Below, one piece after another: positions 1 through 10,975 of a DNA stretch of 64,000 nt (positions within the stretch are counted from its first letter, which is position 1; each line of letters starts with the position of its first letter). Both the position numbers and the translations under genes were made by a program. The stretch covers positions 58,930,351 through 58,994,350 of the forward strand of contig OX638131.1 of NCBI GenBank assembly GCA_951804985.1, in the 5' to 3' direction. A model generated the notes under the pieces. It did not search any database. It was not told the DNA's origin and saw nothing but the letters and a program-made list of their open reading frames with translations. Source of the stretch: Dryomyza anilis (lineage: Eukaryota > Arthropoda > Insecta > Diptera > Dryomyzidae).

Positions 1-89
1 AATTCTTTCTTTCTGAAAGGTCGGACTAAAAAAGGTCCCAATTAGTTTTGGAAAATGAAGAGAAACTACGAATTTGTTGTAATATAAAA

Positions 90-791
90 TCAAATTAAAT
101 TGCTTAAATTTAAATTAAATTTAAGCATAAGTGGAAAATGGTCAGAAAAAGTGGGAAGGCTGCAAACTGAGAAATTTGGATTAACTAGTTCCAACAAGTT
201 TGAACTTATAAAAAAATGATCAAGAAATGATGATCCAAGCGGAAAAGATGGCTTACTATCTGAAATTCTTGAAAAATCTAGACTAAAGTTTTGTAGCCAA
301 TTTAATAAATTTTTACCATTACAATTGTCGATAGTATCACCCCAAGTACGATTTTTTGAATTTAGGTCACCTCCTATAAATGTACCATCATAGTTTTTAG
401 CAAAATTAGCTAAATTTGTTAATCCAGAGAAAATTGACGATGAACAGAAATTGCACGGAAAATAAATTGATCCAAATAAAAAATGTTTGATGAAACCATT
501 TACCAATAATTTGACTTCTATAAATTTATTTGGGAATAATAAACCAGGAATGGAAATACTATGATAATTATATGAGTTTTTAATAGCAATTCCAACTCCT
601 TGGGAAGATTTATCTCGAATAAAATCATAATCCTCTAATGATGGATTATGACATTCTGGAAGAGGTGTTTCCTGAATAAAAGCAATATCGATATTATTGT
701 CGTGAAGGATACTTAATAATTAAATTTTTCTACTTGATTCGATAAGTGATCTAACATTAAAAGTAAGTAGATTTAAATTTTTACGGCCCAT
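90..791 (-). pseudogene. LINE ORF2 start: AP-endonuclease domain (jockey group), broken
   Basis: This leftward reading frame is the beginning of a non-LTR retrotransposon ORF2, whose endonuclease nicks target DNA to prime reverse transcription. From the ATG at 791 it reads MGRKNLNLLTFNVRSL, the normal start of a jockey-group endonuclease. An in-frame TAA follows at 720-722, then IAFIQETPLPE (catalytic Glu block). The frame from 506 holds GGDLNSKNRTWGD (GDLN near 371-360), LDHFFI, and SDHFPL (SDH near 146-138), which match the Asp/Asn and Asp-His catalytic motifs. The frame stops at 90-92, before any reverse transcriptase, so only about 230 codons of ORF2 remain. ORF1 lies just upstream at 1115-2471 in the same orientation. 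It cannot be functional because of the internal stop and the truncation. Clade below the jockey group is not certain. Confidence 0.85.
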
Positions 792-1114
792 ATTGTTTTT
801 TAACTTGGGAAAGTAAATCCAAACATTCAGATTTAGCTTGAGAAGTTGATAAATTTCTATAGTTTTTCAAGAAATTATGAATTTTTTTTCTAAATTTAAT
901 GGCTCTGGTTCTCAGAGTAATTTTGAAATTTTTAAAAATTCCTCGATTATTTGTGGTTTTTTATGCACGAAATTTGATTTTGTAAGAATTGCTTCAGAAT
1001 TTTGTTCGTAAAAATTGCTAGCATACGATTTATTGTGCGAAACAAATGAAGCTCTATTCAAAGCTTGGGTGGTATTTCTGATAGCGGTTTGCTTTCTTTC
1101 CTTAGCTTCATTTA

Positions 1115-2471
1115 TTAATTTTTTTTATAAAGAATGTAGTTTTTGTAAGCGAAGCAACCCTTCCAATTGGATGGATGGCCAGATTCGTTGCAATTAATAC
1201 AAAAAGGAATTGAATTAATATTTTTTTTTAATAGACAATTACCTGGTTCGTGATTTTCATTACATTTTACGCATTTATATGTACGATTGCAGTTGTTGGC
1301 AGTATGTCCCCAGTATTGGCATCGTTTACATTGTATTTCTTTTGAATTTGATTTAGGAGCTTCCCACGTAATTGATTGGTTTAAAAGATATCTAATATGT
1401 TTTATATCATTTAACTTCTTCCCTGGTAAAAGGGAAATTAAAAATAAACCGGTATCGGTATTATTTCGAATAGAAAATAAAGTTGTAAATTTATCTACTT
1501 TTTGAAGAGTGTTCGGGACGACTTCTTCTAGAGCTTGTTTTATTTCATCGATTTCAGATTTATGATAAAGTCCCCTAAGAATCACACTAATATGTTTGAA
1601 TTTCTTTGGTGTGTAAGAATAAGAGTCGATTTTTTTTCTCTTAGAAGCGACATCATTTCAGCATGTGCTGATGCATCATCTAGATAAAGCTTGCTCTTTA
1701 CTTTACTTTTGTTTACGATTTTAAAATAAATTTTAGGTGATTGGAGGACAAAGTCTCTTTCGAGAAGGGGGAGATACTACCGAAGGAGGAGATACTACCC
1801 CACTATTACCTGATTTATTTTTCCTTGTGTTTTTAGGTGTAGTTTCAAATTCTAAATCTCCCAGTATGGCAAATTTATTTTCAGAATTTCTAGGTATACA
1901 ATTATTTTCTACGTTACAGCCATTCCTTATGTTTGGTTGGACATCATCTGTTGAAGCTGCAACACAATCCATACTAGAGGTATCTGAACAAATAGATGGG
2001 GCATCTTGAATTTCCTGGTATTCCGTTGAATATAATGTTGAATGAGATTCGACGCCTGAGTGGGAGACTTGATCTGGCTGGCTGATGTAGATCAATTTGA
2101 TGTTGCGCTGGTTGCGATTCATTAGGATGATTCAATTTTGTGTTGTTATTCACAATTTTATTATGGTGCGAGGAACTCAGAGATTGAGAGGTCATAGCTG
2201 GACGATGTTGCTGCTTCAAAATATTTGGTTTCGGTGGCGGCTTAGTTGATTTTGTTGGTTTTTGGTGCGAGGAACTCAGAGATTGAGAAAATAAAGCTCT
2301 ATTTTCTGGACGATGTTGCTGCTTCAAAATATTTGGTTTTGGTGGAGGCTTAGTTGACATTGTCATGTTATACATTAAAATTGTGTCTGGGGGTTCTTTT
2401 TTCTTGTAGCAATCATTATTCGGCAATTCGCCATGTTGAACGTTATCCATTCGAAGGAAAGTTGCAATCAA
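1115..2471 (-). pseudogene. LINE ORF1 (Gag-like RNA-binding protein, jockey group), frameshifted
   Basis: This is the ORF1 partner of the endonuclease fragment. ORF1 proteins bind the element's RNA and carry it to the nucleus. The C-terminal part (1585-1115) starts VILRGLYHKSEIDEIKQALEE, here preceded by SYSYTPKKFKHIS, which is the layout of the PRE_C2HC domain. It is followed by three zinc knuckles: CKRCQYWGHTANNC, CVKCNENHEPGNC and CINCNESGHPSNWKGC (about 1330-1165). The N-terminal part is split over two frames (2471-1974 and 2122-1733), with a further shift in the T8 run at 1630-1637 that separates SAHAEMMSLLREKK from the PRE_C2HC start. The N-terminal region is low-complexity and contains a duplicated block with KPPPKPNILKQQHRP twice, offset by 108 bp. 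The domain order is secure; the exact start is not. Confidence 0.85.
2163..2360. repeat. 108-bp direct duplication inside LINE ORF1
   Basis: Two near-identical blocks share GAGGAACTCAGAGATTGAGA and GGACGATGTTGCTGCTTCAA, with matching points 108 bp apart (2200 and 2308). Each encodes the same proline- and serine-rich peptide, so the ORF1 N-terminus was lengthened by tandem duplication. Confidence 0.8.
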
Positions 2472-2554
2472 TCAAAGGTCTCGTTAAGGTTTTTTTTTTT
2501 TATTTGAAAATGTTCTTCTATAATTCCTTTTTTAAAAATATTAAAGTTCAAAAG

Positions 2555-4231
2555 CAAGGATTGAAACCTAAACGAATAAAGGTTCCGATTTCGGTTTTTT
2601 CTGCGTTTCGGTTACGGTTTCGGTTTTAAGTTTTTATAACGAAACGGTTTCGGTATACCGGTTCCATGTTACGGTTTCGGTTTTGATTTCGGTTTTTGTA
2701 TAAATTTTCTTTTTTCCATATTTTTCAAATAATTTAACATTGCTTATATGGTGCTAAGTTATGTTCAAATTCTGATATTGGGGTAAAGTGGGAAACGTAA
2801 TTTAAACAATGTTTTTTGTTATTTTAGTTAAAATATAGTGTTATATTAATTATTTAATTGATTACGCCACGTAAAATTTTAATTTAAAATTTCGTAACCA
2901 CAAACCAATGAAAAGCAATTTTTTGACATAACCTGAGATATGATCTGAATTGCAAAGAAGAAGAATTTTGTACAATTTCCATTCATAAAAGCCAAAGAAA
3001 TTAAATTTCAACAATTCAGTGAACTGCAATATATGTAAAATAGTGTTGATCAAAAGCAAGAGCAAGTCAAGAAATGGTAATCTTGTTCTTGTTCTTAAAC
3101 GCTGAGTCTTGCTCGTGCATAGGTACATATGATCTTGTTCTTGCAATACCTTTCTTGCTCTTGCTTGCAAGAATCTTTCAAAATTTTACTTTTTAAATTT
3201 TAAATAAAAGATCGAAGACAAATATCTTAAACTGCATTATGAAAACGAATTGATTTTGAACACTAATTGTATTTAAGTTACTCATTTTCCATATTTTCAA
3301 TTTCTTCAACAAAAAATAAATTATTTTACTAACAAAAAAAATTTGAATTATATTTTAACAAGAATTAATTAATAAAATATAATTGTATAAATCAAATGAT
3401 GTTGGCAAGACAATTCAAAATCTAAAGGCCATAATAAAATGAACATAATATGTTCAATGTATATTATACATTCATAATAAATATAAGGAATATTTCGTAT
3501 AGGCATATTTCCATTTTCGTCAGAGATTAAAAAAAATCCGAATGCTGCACGCACCGAATGCTGCAACGCAAACGCTACAAATCGAACACTAACAGAAAGA
3601 AGAGACAACAATAACGAATTACGATTCGTATATACACACTTTTACAACGACAACTCTTTGTTGCTATCCGGTATCATCGTAAGGCAACAAACAGACGCAT
3701 GACAACAGACAGACGCATAACAACGGACAGACGCATGACAGCAGACAGTCGCATGACACCACACTACATGTCTGTATCTAGTACAGCTATCTAGTTGGCA
3801 ACAACAACGAGTTTTTTTTTTGTAGCGAAGAAAAGCGAAAAAACATTGTTTTGTCTATTTTATCTTATTGAAGCGACTTTTGAAGCACTTTTGAAGCTAT
3901 TTACCGCTACAAAAGTGCTTCACAGACCTTATTTATAAGATGCTTATATTCTTTAGCCTTGAAAAAATGTTGGGAACTCACAATTTTATTAAATGACACT
4001 TTACTTAAGATCTTCTATTATAAAATAAAATATGTTTTTCCTGTTTCTATTTATAGGTACTTTTTTAAAAACCGTTTTAAACCGGTATAAAACCGAAACC
4101 GTTTATATCGGTTTTGGATATCGGTTTATTTCTGATTTTCGTATAACGGTTTCGGTTACGGTTTCGGTTTTAAAAATGAAACGGTTTTAAACGGATATCG
4201 GTTTCGGTTTCGGTTACGGTTTCAATCCTTG
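2555..4231. mobile_element. Non-autonomous hAT-like element, copy A
   Basis: A 1677-bp element ends in the 14-bp inverted pair CAAGGATTGAAACC (2555-2568) and GGTTTCAATCCTTG (4218-4231). It is flanked by a perfect 8-bp direct repeat TTCAAAAG (2547-2554 and 4232-4239). An 8-bp duplication and termini of the form CAAGG fit the hAT superfamily. Both ends carry dense CGGTTT/CGGTTA repeats (about 2585-2700 and 4065-4222), which look like subterminal transposase-binding arrays. No transposase-like frame was recognised; the leftward 102-codon frame at 2862-3170 is shared with copy B, as expected if the copies simply share DNA. Relative to copy B it lacks about 260 bp near 3815. Confidence 0.85.
3688..3765. 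repeat. Short minisatellite inside hAT copy A
   Basis: About four units of an 18-20 bp motif built on ACAGACGCATGACA occur in tandem. The same array is at 18838-18912 in copy B, so it belongs to the element. Confidence 0.75.
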
Positions 4232-4239
4232 TTCAAAAG

Positions 4240-4617
4240 TACGTCTGAATCAGACAAATATTTCAAATATTCTCTTCTGAATAAACAAATAAAACAATTT
4301 ATTTATTATTTGGAAAGAAGAATAAAAATAATTTATTCGTTAGTTTTTATTTGGAATAAAAAATGCCCTACACTGATCTGCTTTAGTTTGGCCGATAATC
4401 TGGCTGAATTAAATCTGATTTGTAGCAGAAAATTTGCGAGATTTTAAGTTATGAATGTTCAAAGTCAAAAATTTATATTTAATTTAGCTCTAAAGCTACT
4501 AGCGGATAGGTTCCGTATAATTTTGTAGTAAAAGTGGGTATGGATCATGGTTGAAGTATATACAGGTTAAGTCATCTTTCAAAATTCAGCCGCCATTTAC
4601 TATTATTTTTTAAACTG
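4240..4617. other. No gene seen
   Basis: AT-rich sequence between the hAT element and the LINE tail. The 72-codon frame at 4229 straddles the hAT end and looks like chance. Confidence 0.5.
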
Positions 4618-4651
<34 letters not shown>

Positions 4652-6885
4652 TAACCAACGCTCAGGAGATGCCCCCTATTCATGCAATGCACAGTGTTGA
4701 TCGTAAGAAGGGATGATAGGTTAAATGGAGGGGGGAAAGATGGAGTAGTGTCGGTGAATGTTTGTTTTGAACTTTCCAATATCAAAAATGTCGGGAAAAA
4801 CGGACGCAGGGAGATTGTTATACAAACGTGTCGTGCGACTGAAGAACGAATTATCTCTATAATGCGTGGTTCTGTTGAGAGTCGAGTGAACTACGAAGGG
4901 ATGGGCTTGATTTGATGCCCGAGTAGAACGAGAAAACACACGACCTGGTGGAATCAGGCCATGTATTTCACTCGAACACTTACCGTTGTAATACCTATAA
5001 AACAGGCTTACACACCAAACGGTCCTTCGGTGCTCAAGAGAACCAATAGACGATGAGATATTTTCATCCCCTATCAAATATATCGCACGTTGTTGAATTC
5101 GGTCCAGGAACTCCAAGGAGGATTTTGAAGCTCCTGCCCAAATGTGCGAATTGAATTCCATTTTAGGCCGAATATAGGTGGTGTAGACAGTACGCAGGTC
5201 AGCAGGAGTGAAGTATGTTTTACACCGTTTTAAAAAACTGAGGCACTTGGCAGCTTCTTTCGACACATTAAATATGTGATCATTCCAACGTAGATCACAT
5301 TGAATTGATATGCCCAGAACGTCAAGAGCAGCTGACTGCGCAATATCCACAGCACCCATATTGAGGGGAGGGAGGAGTGAATCCATTCTTTTGTGAGATA
5401 ACAGACAACATTGGGTCTTGCTTGCATTAAAATCTACTCTGTTTGCAACACCCCACTCGGAGATTGATTTAAGGTCATTATTGAGCGTGTCATTCATAGT
5501 GCGTCTTTTACTCTCAATCTCCAAAGAGTTTGGGCGCTTGTTGAACGAGTATGAATGACAAATGTTACTGTCATCTGCAAAGGAATGAATTGGGTTCTGG
5601 GTCAATGACAGAAGGTCATTGATAAATACCAGAAATAGGGACGGGGATAGGACGGAACCCTGCGGAACTCCAGAATTGATGGAATGTTGTTCTGAAAAAA
5701 CACCATCCATCGCAACTCGTATAGAACGACCCTGAAGAAAACTCGATATCCATCGAGTAAAAGATTCACCGACACCAAATGCAATTAGTTTTGAAACGAG
5801 GGCTTTATGCCACACTCGATCAAAAGCCTTGGAAATATCGAGAGCAACAGCCTTACTCTCCCCGAAAAGGTGAATACATTTATTACACTTTTCGGAGAGG
5901 ACCGCCATCAAGTCCCCTGTGGATCTGGCCCTACGGAAACCATATTGGCGGTCACTGAGCAATTCGTTGTGCTCAAGATAGTTCACAAGGTGGAAGTTCA
6001 TTACGCTCTCCATTACTTTGGAGAGTGCTGAGCATATTGCAATGGGTCGGTAATTGGCAGGGTTCGTAGCCTCGCCCTTTTTCGGTACTGGCTCAACATT
6101 GGCAACCTTCCAACAAGATGGAAAAACTCCTGTCGTGTAGGAGATGTTGAAAAGGTTACGCAACGGACAAGCCAGCGTTGACGCGCACTTCTTCAACACA
6201 TGGGCAGATATGCCATCTGGCCCAGAGGCTTTGTTAATGTTGAGGTTTGCTAAAACCTTTTTAACTGCCCGAGTTCGAAAATGAATTTTCGGCATTGCAG
6301 AAGAAACAAAATCTACGATGGGCAGTGGTTGATTACTATCTGGGAGCGTTGAATTATTTGCAAATAATTCTGCCAAGAGATTAGCTTTATCAACCGGGTC
6401 AGTGAAGGTCTGGCCATTCATAATAAGAGTTGGAGTAGACGATGTCGTCTGATTCCTCACTCTTTTAACGAATGACCAGAAATTTTTACTACCTCTATGA
6501 TAGAGTAGGACCCTTTTGCGCGCGTTTTGTTCGTGAAGAAACTTTTCGCGCGAGATCACGGCATTACAGCGATTCCTAGCCTGTATGCGAAGTCTTTCTG
6601 TGTCAGCATTCTTGTTAGAACGCCAATTTTGAAAGGCTTCCTCTTTCGACCTGACTGCAATCCTGCAAGTCTCATTAAACCATGAGTGGTCCTTGGGTTT
6701 AATGCTAATTTTTTTAGAAGGTATGAAGGACCGCATACCTAATAAAATAATATTTTGTACCATTGTAGCCGCGGCATTTATGTCTCTGTCAGCGAAACAT
6801 AATTTCCAATTAAAGTTACGAAAAAAATCATTTAACGCAACCCAATTTGCTTTTTCGTAAAGCCATACAGTCCTCTTCGGAATTA
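4618..6885 (-). mobile_element. 5'-truncated LINE copy with poly(A) tail
   Basis: A run of 28 T at 4618-4645 is the poly(A) tail of a leftward LINE. The coding frame ends 75 bp inside it and similarity to LINE ORF2 stops abruptly near 6885, so ORF1 and the endonuclease are missing. This is the usual result of incomplete target-primed reverse transcription. I could not find a clear target duplication. The open frame makes it the youngest-looking LINE in the window. Confidence 0.85.
4721..6880 (-). CDS. LINE ORF2 reverse transcriptase, N-terminally truncated but open
   Basis: This frame encodes the RNA-directed DNA polymerase part of a non-LTR retrotransposon. The annotated Met at 6763 gives 680 residues, but the frame is open upstream to at least 6880 and reads PKRTVWLYEKANWVALNDFF there, a conserved linker segment just before the RT, so the Met is internal. 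Numbering from that Met: KASGPDGIS near 178-186, YRPIAI near 238, YGFRRARSTGDL near 274-285, ALDISKAFD with catalytic Asp 309, GVPQGS at 365-370, and FADD with Asp 397-398 (a variant of YADD). The C-terminal 250 residues resemble the CR1/jockey-type tail. No stops or frameshifts are present. It is a 5'-truncated copy and lacks a promoter and endonuclease, so it is unlikely to move by itself. Clade (CR1-like versus jockey) is uncertain. Confidence 0.88.
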   Translation of the reverse strand, partial: PKRTVWLYEKANWVALNDFFRNFNWKLCFADRDINAAATMVQNIILLGMRSFIPSKKISIKPKDHSWFNETCRIAVRSKEEAFQNWRSNKNADTERLRIQARNRCNAVISREKFLHEQNARKRVLLYHRGSKNFWSFVKRVRNQTTSSTPTLIMNGQTFTDPVDKANLLAELFANNSTLPDSNQPLPIVDFVSSAMPKIHFRTRAVKKVLANLNINKASGPDGISAHVLKKCASTLACPLRNLFNISYTTGVFPSCWKVANVEPVPKKGEATNPANYRPIAICSALSKVMESVMNFHLVNYLEHNELLSDRQYGFRRARSTGDLMAVLSEKCNKCIHLFGESKAVALDISKAFDRVWHKALVSKLIAFGVGESFTRWISSFLQGRSIRVAMDGVFSEQHSINSGVPQGSVLSPSLFLVFINDLLSLTQNPIHSFADDSNICHSYSFNKRPNSLEIESKRRTMNDTLNNDLKSISEWGVANRVDFNASKTQCCLLSHKRMDSLLPPLNMGAVDIAQSAALDVLGISIQCDLRWNDHIFNVSKEAAKCLSFLKRCKTYFTPADLRTVYTTYIRPKMEFNSHIWAGASKSSLEFLDRIQQRAIYLIGDENISSSIGSLEHRRTVWCVSLFYRYYNGKCSSEIHGLIPPGRVFSRSTRASNQAHPFVVHSTLNRTTHYRDNSFFSRTTRLYNNLPASVFPDIFDIGKFKTNIHRHYSIFPPSI

Positions 6886-7487
6886 TAACTTTTTATTATT
6901 GATAATTATAATTATATATAACTTTTATTTATTTTTATTATTGATAATTTCGAGTGTTTTTGTGTGTTTTCCCATTAAGCAATTTAGGAGCACTCTAAAA
7001 TTGGAGTCATAAAGAAGACCAATTTTTGAGTGTTTTATGAGCCCTCAGAAAAAAGATTCATAAAAGTATCTCGTTTAAGACTGTTTTCGGAGCTAGGAAA
7101 AATATTTCTCATAAAAGATTCATATTTAAGAGTTATTTAGACTCCTTAAAGTATCAAATATATAATTGTTTCTGTGATCTCAGAAAATGGACTTGTAAAA
7201 GTTCTATATTTTAGAACGTTTCAGAAATGCTCCAAAATTTGACTCAAAAATGAGTCTCATTCATGAGCGTTTTAGGGACGTTTTAGCAGCGCGCTCAAAT
7301 GAACTTTTTTGCTTGTGTGGTTACATTTTGTTCTGGCTAGTAAAATGCAGTTCAAACGGCATCTTAAGTGAAATTTTTCCATCATAAGCTGTGAGCTGTT
7401 TGTAATGTTTGGAGCTGCATACGTATTTATCAATGCAGAACAACTTTTCCTGGTCACAAACAAAATATAACCACGTCCTTTTAAATA
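6886..7487. other. No gene; diffuse repeat with GAGTC/GACTC-type words
   Basis: The stretch repeats short blocks such as AAAGATTCATA and TTTTAGGGAC and resembles the sequence near 44950-45200 in word content. It may be a small dispersed element, but no termini could be set. The 63-codon leftward frame at 7272 is not convincing. Confidence 0.35.
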
Positions 7488-8193
7488 AAACCAATTGGGA
7501 GTGTTAGATCACATGGGAAATTTTAAATTTGGTGTTATTAAGATAGTTAGGGTTATCAAAATTATAGTCGGTCTAAGCCGACTATAAATACCCTACACAT
7601 ATGTGTGGTTACCATTCAAAGTGGCATATTGGTCACCAGGGTATACGAATCCTGAAAATAATTACAAACTTTCAATCGCTGAAGAATTTCCACTCATTTG
7701 ATACCCATATTTACAAATGGGAAGGTTAACAGAATTTCGATTTTTTTTTTGGAACCACAAAGTCGTATCGGCGGAAAAAATAATTTTCATGTATTTGAGC
7801 ATGATTTCAATATATATTTACCAAAAAAGTTTACCTAAGCTCGTATACAGTAAAATTGATCTGTAGATGTAAATTTAATATGTGGTATTTTTTAATATAA
7901 ATGGTCAGATCACAGGTCACAATGGACCGATCTCGCCAATTTTTTAGCACATACAGCGTTTTTAGCACGTTACACATAATCTAAATTATAAGTTTCATTT
8001 ATCTAACTCTTCAATTGTTTAAGTAGTAGGGATTTCAACAGACAGATAGACGGACATCTTTAAATCGACTCTGGAGGTCATGCTGATCAAGAATATAAGT
8101 ATATACTTTTCCATACCGGAGTTGCTTACTTCTGGGTGTTACAAACGGCGTACCAAACTGAATATACCCTTTCACTCTTAGTGTAGGGTATAA
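7488..8193 (+). mobile_element. DINE-1/INE-1-like (Helentron-related) element
   Basis: A noncoding element of about 0.7 kb opens with a GGTTAGATCACATGGG-type block, then the palindromic ATAGTCGGTCTAAGCCGACTAT and ACCCTACACATATGTGTGG. Near the right end it has GACAGATAGACGGACAT, AATCGACTC, CTGATCAAGAATATAAGTAT and a closing GTGTAGGGTATA. The GACGGACA microsatellite, the CTGATCAAGAATATA core and the final GGGTATA are the recognised 3' signature of DINE-1 family elements of flies, which are non-autonomous Helitron/Helentron relatives. Related copies are at 10823, 16249 and 17080. Confidence 0.75.
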
Positions 8194-9219
8194 AGGCGAA
8201 GTCCGAAACTTGTGCAGGTTCTGGGTCGCTACATGATTATAATAGATATAAACCTTATGAATTGGTCGGTAAACAACAGCCCCTATTTAAAAGAAGTCAC
8301 ATTTTTGTGTATATTCTTAATTGTTATTCATTTATACCACTGGGCCCTTCTTCGCCTACCAATGAGGATGGCGTGGTTTTAGTTTTTGGACATAGATCAA
8401 TTACAATATCCAAAAATCGAAAAAAAAAAACAGAATTTGAACCATCCGATATATTTTGTGGAAAGGCATGATCATTATAAATATTGTTGCGTCCTTTTGC
8501 GAAGTACAGTTCGAGTTTTTTAACGTTAAGCTCGCCTGTAATGAGTTGCAATAGCGCTGGAATTCTGCTTATTTTATGTATTCGAAATTTGGGCTGAACT
8601 TCAGTTTACCATTTACTTTAAAAACAAACAACAAATAATCAAACGGTTGCGCGACGGCCGTAGGTCGGCCACAGGTCGGCCACAGGTCGGCCACCCACTA
8701 ACACTTGCATGCAGTTAAAGTTTAGTGTGGTCTTATGAATTTTTGGAAGACCTTTTGCAGTACTTTTTATGAGAATTTCGTGTTTTTATATGCTGTTTTT
8801 TGAGAAATGGACGGTAAAGTGTAGTTCTGCACAAATTCAAATAGAAACAAATTATAATTTATTTGATGTGTAGATGTCATGAAAATGTCAGAAATGCCAG
8901 ATGAGGAGCAGTGCTGCCAAATTTGTCAAAATATAACCGTTGCCGTTCCCGTGAAACTGATTTGAGTTAACTGCCGCGGGAACACAGCTAATGTGTGTCT
9001 AGAAATTCTAAAAATGTGAAAAACAAAAAGTTGTTGGCTGGCGTACAGCTGTTTTGGAAGGTGCCCACCTTCCTCATCAGCGGTCTTCTGCACAATTTCT
9101 GCATAGCATAACAGGGGCAGATCCAGAAGTATGATTTGGGGGGGGAGATTGATTTATTTGCGTCAACTTTTTTTCTTTAAATCAACCGTTTTATTTGCTT
9201 AAAAAACAAAAAAAATATA
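8194..9219. other. No gene seen
   Basis: No coding or element signature was recognised apart from a short GC-rich tandem repeat at 8655-8697. The frames at 8262 and 8324 overlap antisense and are likely chance. Confidence 0.5.
8655..8697. repeat. GGTCGGCCACA tandem repeat, 3-4 copies
   Basis: GGCCGTAGGTCGGCCACA is followed by two more copies of AGGTCGGCCAC. Its GC content stands out from the AT-rich surroundings. Confidence 0.8.
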
Positions 9220-9827
9220 GGGTGCGGTCGGATCTGTGGTACCCTAGAAAAATCGATATCCGGTGCACCTACATATTTGGTCATATAGGTACTCAAATGA
9301 AAGGTAATAATGCCACATTTGTAATTATATGGTTATTTTTATGATCTTATAACCATAGCGATAAGGATTTGTAATTATGTAAAAAATAAAATTAAAATGA
9401 AATGCTGATTTTTGAGAAAAATATTTAATTATTTATCAAAATGACGAAGAAAATTAGAAGTGGCCCATTAGTTAATTATAATATTTCGTTGGAAAGTTAT
9501 ATCGATGAAGCGCCGCAGGCGAAATTTTTGTATAAAATATTAAATTTGTTACTTTTTAAAACATACATACAAAAGCGTATAATAGACTTCTGATTAAATT
9601 TATTTTCGTTTGGGTACCCACACTTGTATCTATATATTATTCGTGTATAAAATGAACTCAGTTGTTAAAACTAAAAAGGGTCATGAGGTTACTGTGGTTA
9701 TCGAATCATGAACATAATAACATACTAATCGTGAGATCAATATCTTTCATTTCAGTACCTACATGTTCATATAGGTAGGTGTATAAGGTATCGATTTATC
9801 TGGGGTACCACAAGTCCCACCGCGCCC
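9220..9827. mobile_element. 608-bp TIR element (MITE), superfamily unknown
   Basis: The first and last ~90 bp are imperfect inverted repeats. The left arm starts GGGTGCGGTCGGATCTGTGG; the right arm, read inward on the other strand, starts GGGCGCGGTGGGACTTGTGG. Both continue with a TACC block, an ATCGAT box and a CCTACAT...CATATAGGTA segment. No coding frame and no clear target duplication were found. Confidence 0.7.
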
Positions 9828-10822
9828 CAATTTAGTCTGGGATCCAAACAGAGGGGATAGTTTGAAGAAAAAATATTTCACTTCATCCGGTTATCTAAAG
9901 TTCAGCCAATTTGTTTGTTTGTTTGTTTGGCGATTTTTTGGTAGGAGTAACGACTTTTTTTCCATATATATATCAAAAATAATAATTAATTTTGGTTTTA
10001 ATAAATATGTATCTAAAATAAAAATTATATTTGAATTTTGAAAGTATTTATCAAAAATAATAATTTTTGACTTTAATAATATTAATCAAACTTTTATTTA
10101 TATTTCTCAAATATAATTATTAAAAAATATTTTAAAATTTAACAGTCCTATAATAAAAATAAGACCATAAATTAAAAATGTTCATCGAATGTTATCTAAT
10201 GGTACCCTTTGTTTTACAGTGCCATCATTTCTTACAATGACTTTTTACACATAAATTTGAAAAATTAATTATGTTTGGTCTCTGATTTTAGGAAAGTGTA
10301 CATAACTCAGTACCCTTTGGAAACAAAATTCAATTTGTGTATTATATTAAAGGTGATCAATACCGACATTCAATATCGTTGGAAAAATACGTCAGATATA
10401 CACAATGTATTTTTAATGATTATTTTCACTTTTCAAGTTAGCATATTTCGAAAACCAAAAATATTTGAATTTGAATTTTTTTTAAAGTATAACATTTGTA
10501 CCAATTGTACCATTTGTATCAAACTTAAGTTTGATATTTAACCTAGTTTTTTGTACCATTTATTCAAGAATTAAAAGGTAATAGTTACTTCACCAATTAT
10601 TAAATTAATTTACAACAGTTTTTTTAATTTCAAAAATACTAAAAACGTAAAAATCGGATTAAAAATCGTCGTTATAGAACTAAAAGTCATCAAATACATT
10701 TTGTTTCAATATCGATTTTTTTTGTTAATAACTTCTTCAATTAAAATTTGAAACAATCATAAACTTTTAGCGCAGTACCGATTGGACATACTTAAAAACT
10801 ATATTTTGTGAATATTTGATTT
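9828..10822. other. No gene; (TTTG)5 at 9910-9929
   Basis: AT-rich sequence with a TTTG microsatellite. The 88-codon frame at 10275-10541 is rich in Ile, Phe and Lys, as any AT-rich frame would be, and shows no motif. Confidence 0.5.
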
Positions 10823-10975
10823 TTATACCCTACAATACTTTTTAGCCAAAAGTTAGTTTTGTCAATGTAAATGAGCCAAATTGGTCAACGGACACGCCCA
10901 CCTCCCACACAAGTCACTTTTATATAACTCTTTACGAAGCAATAACTCGAAAAGTATTCAAGATATACTTACACG
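10823..10975 (-). mobile_element. DINE-1-like fragment
   Basis: The block with GGTCAACGGACACGCCCACC and AACTCGAAAAGTATTCAAG is the reverse complement of 17555-17665, the middle of the larger DINE-1-like copy. Only about 150 bp survive. Confidence 0.7.

Noticed and set aside
2862..3170. Conserved leftward frame in hAT copies A and B (also 17979-18296) as a gene
   Set aside because: The DNA of the two copies is similar throughout, so a shared frame is expected; no hAT transposase motif was seen.
10275..10541. 88-codon frame
   Set aside because: Composition is what AT-rich noncoding sequence gives; no motif, no neighbours.
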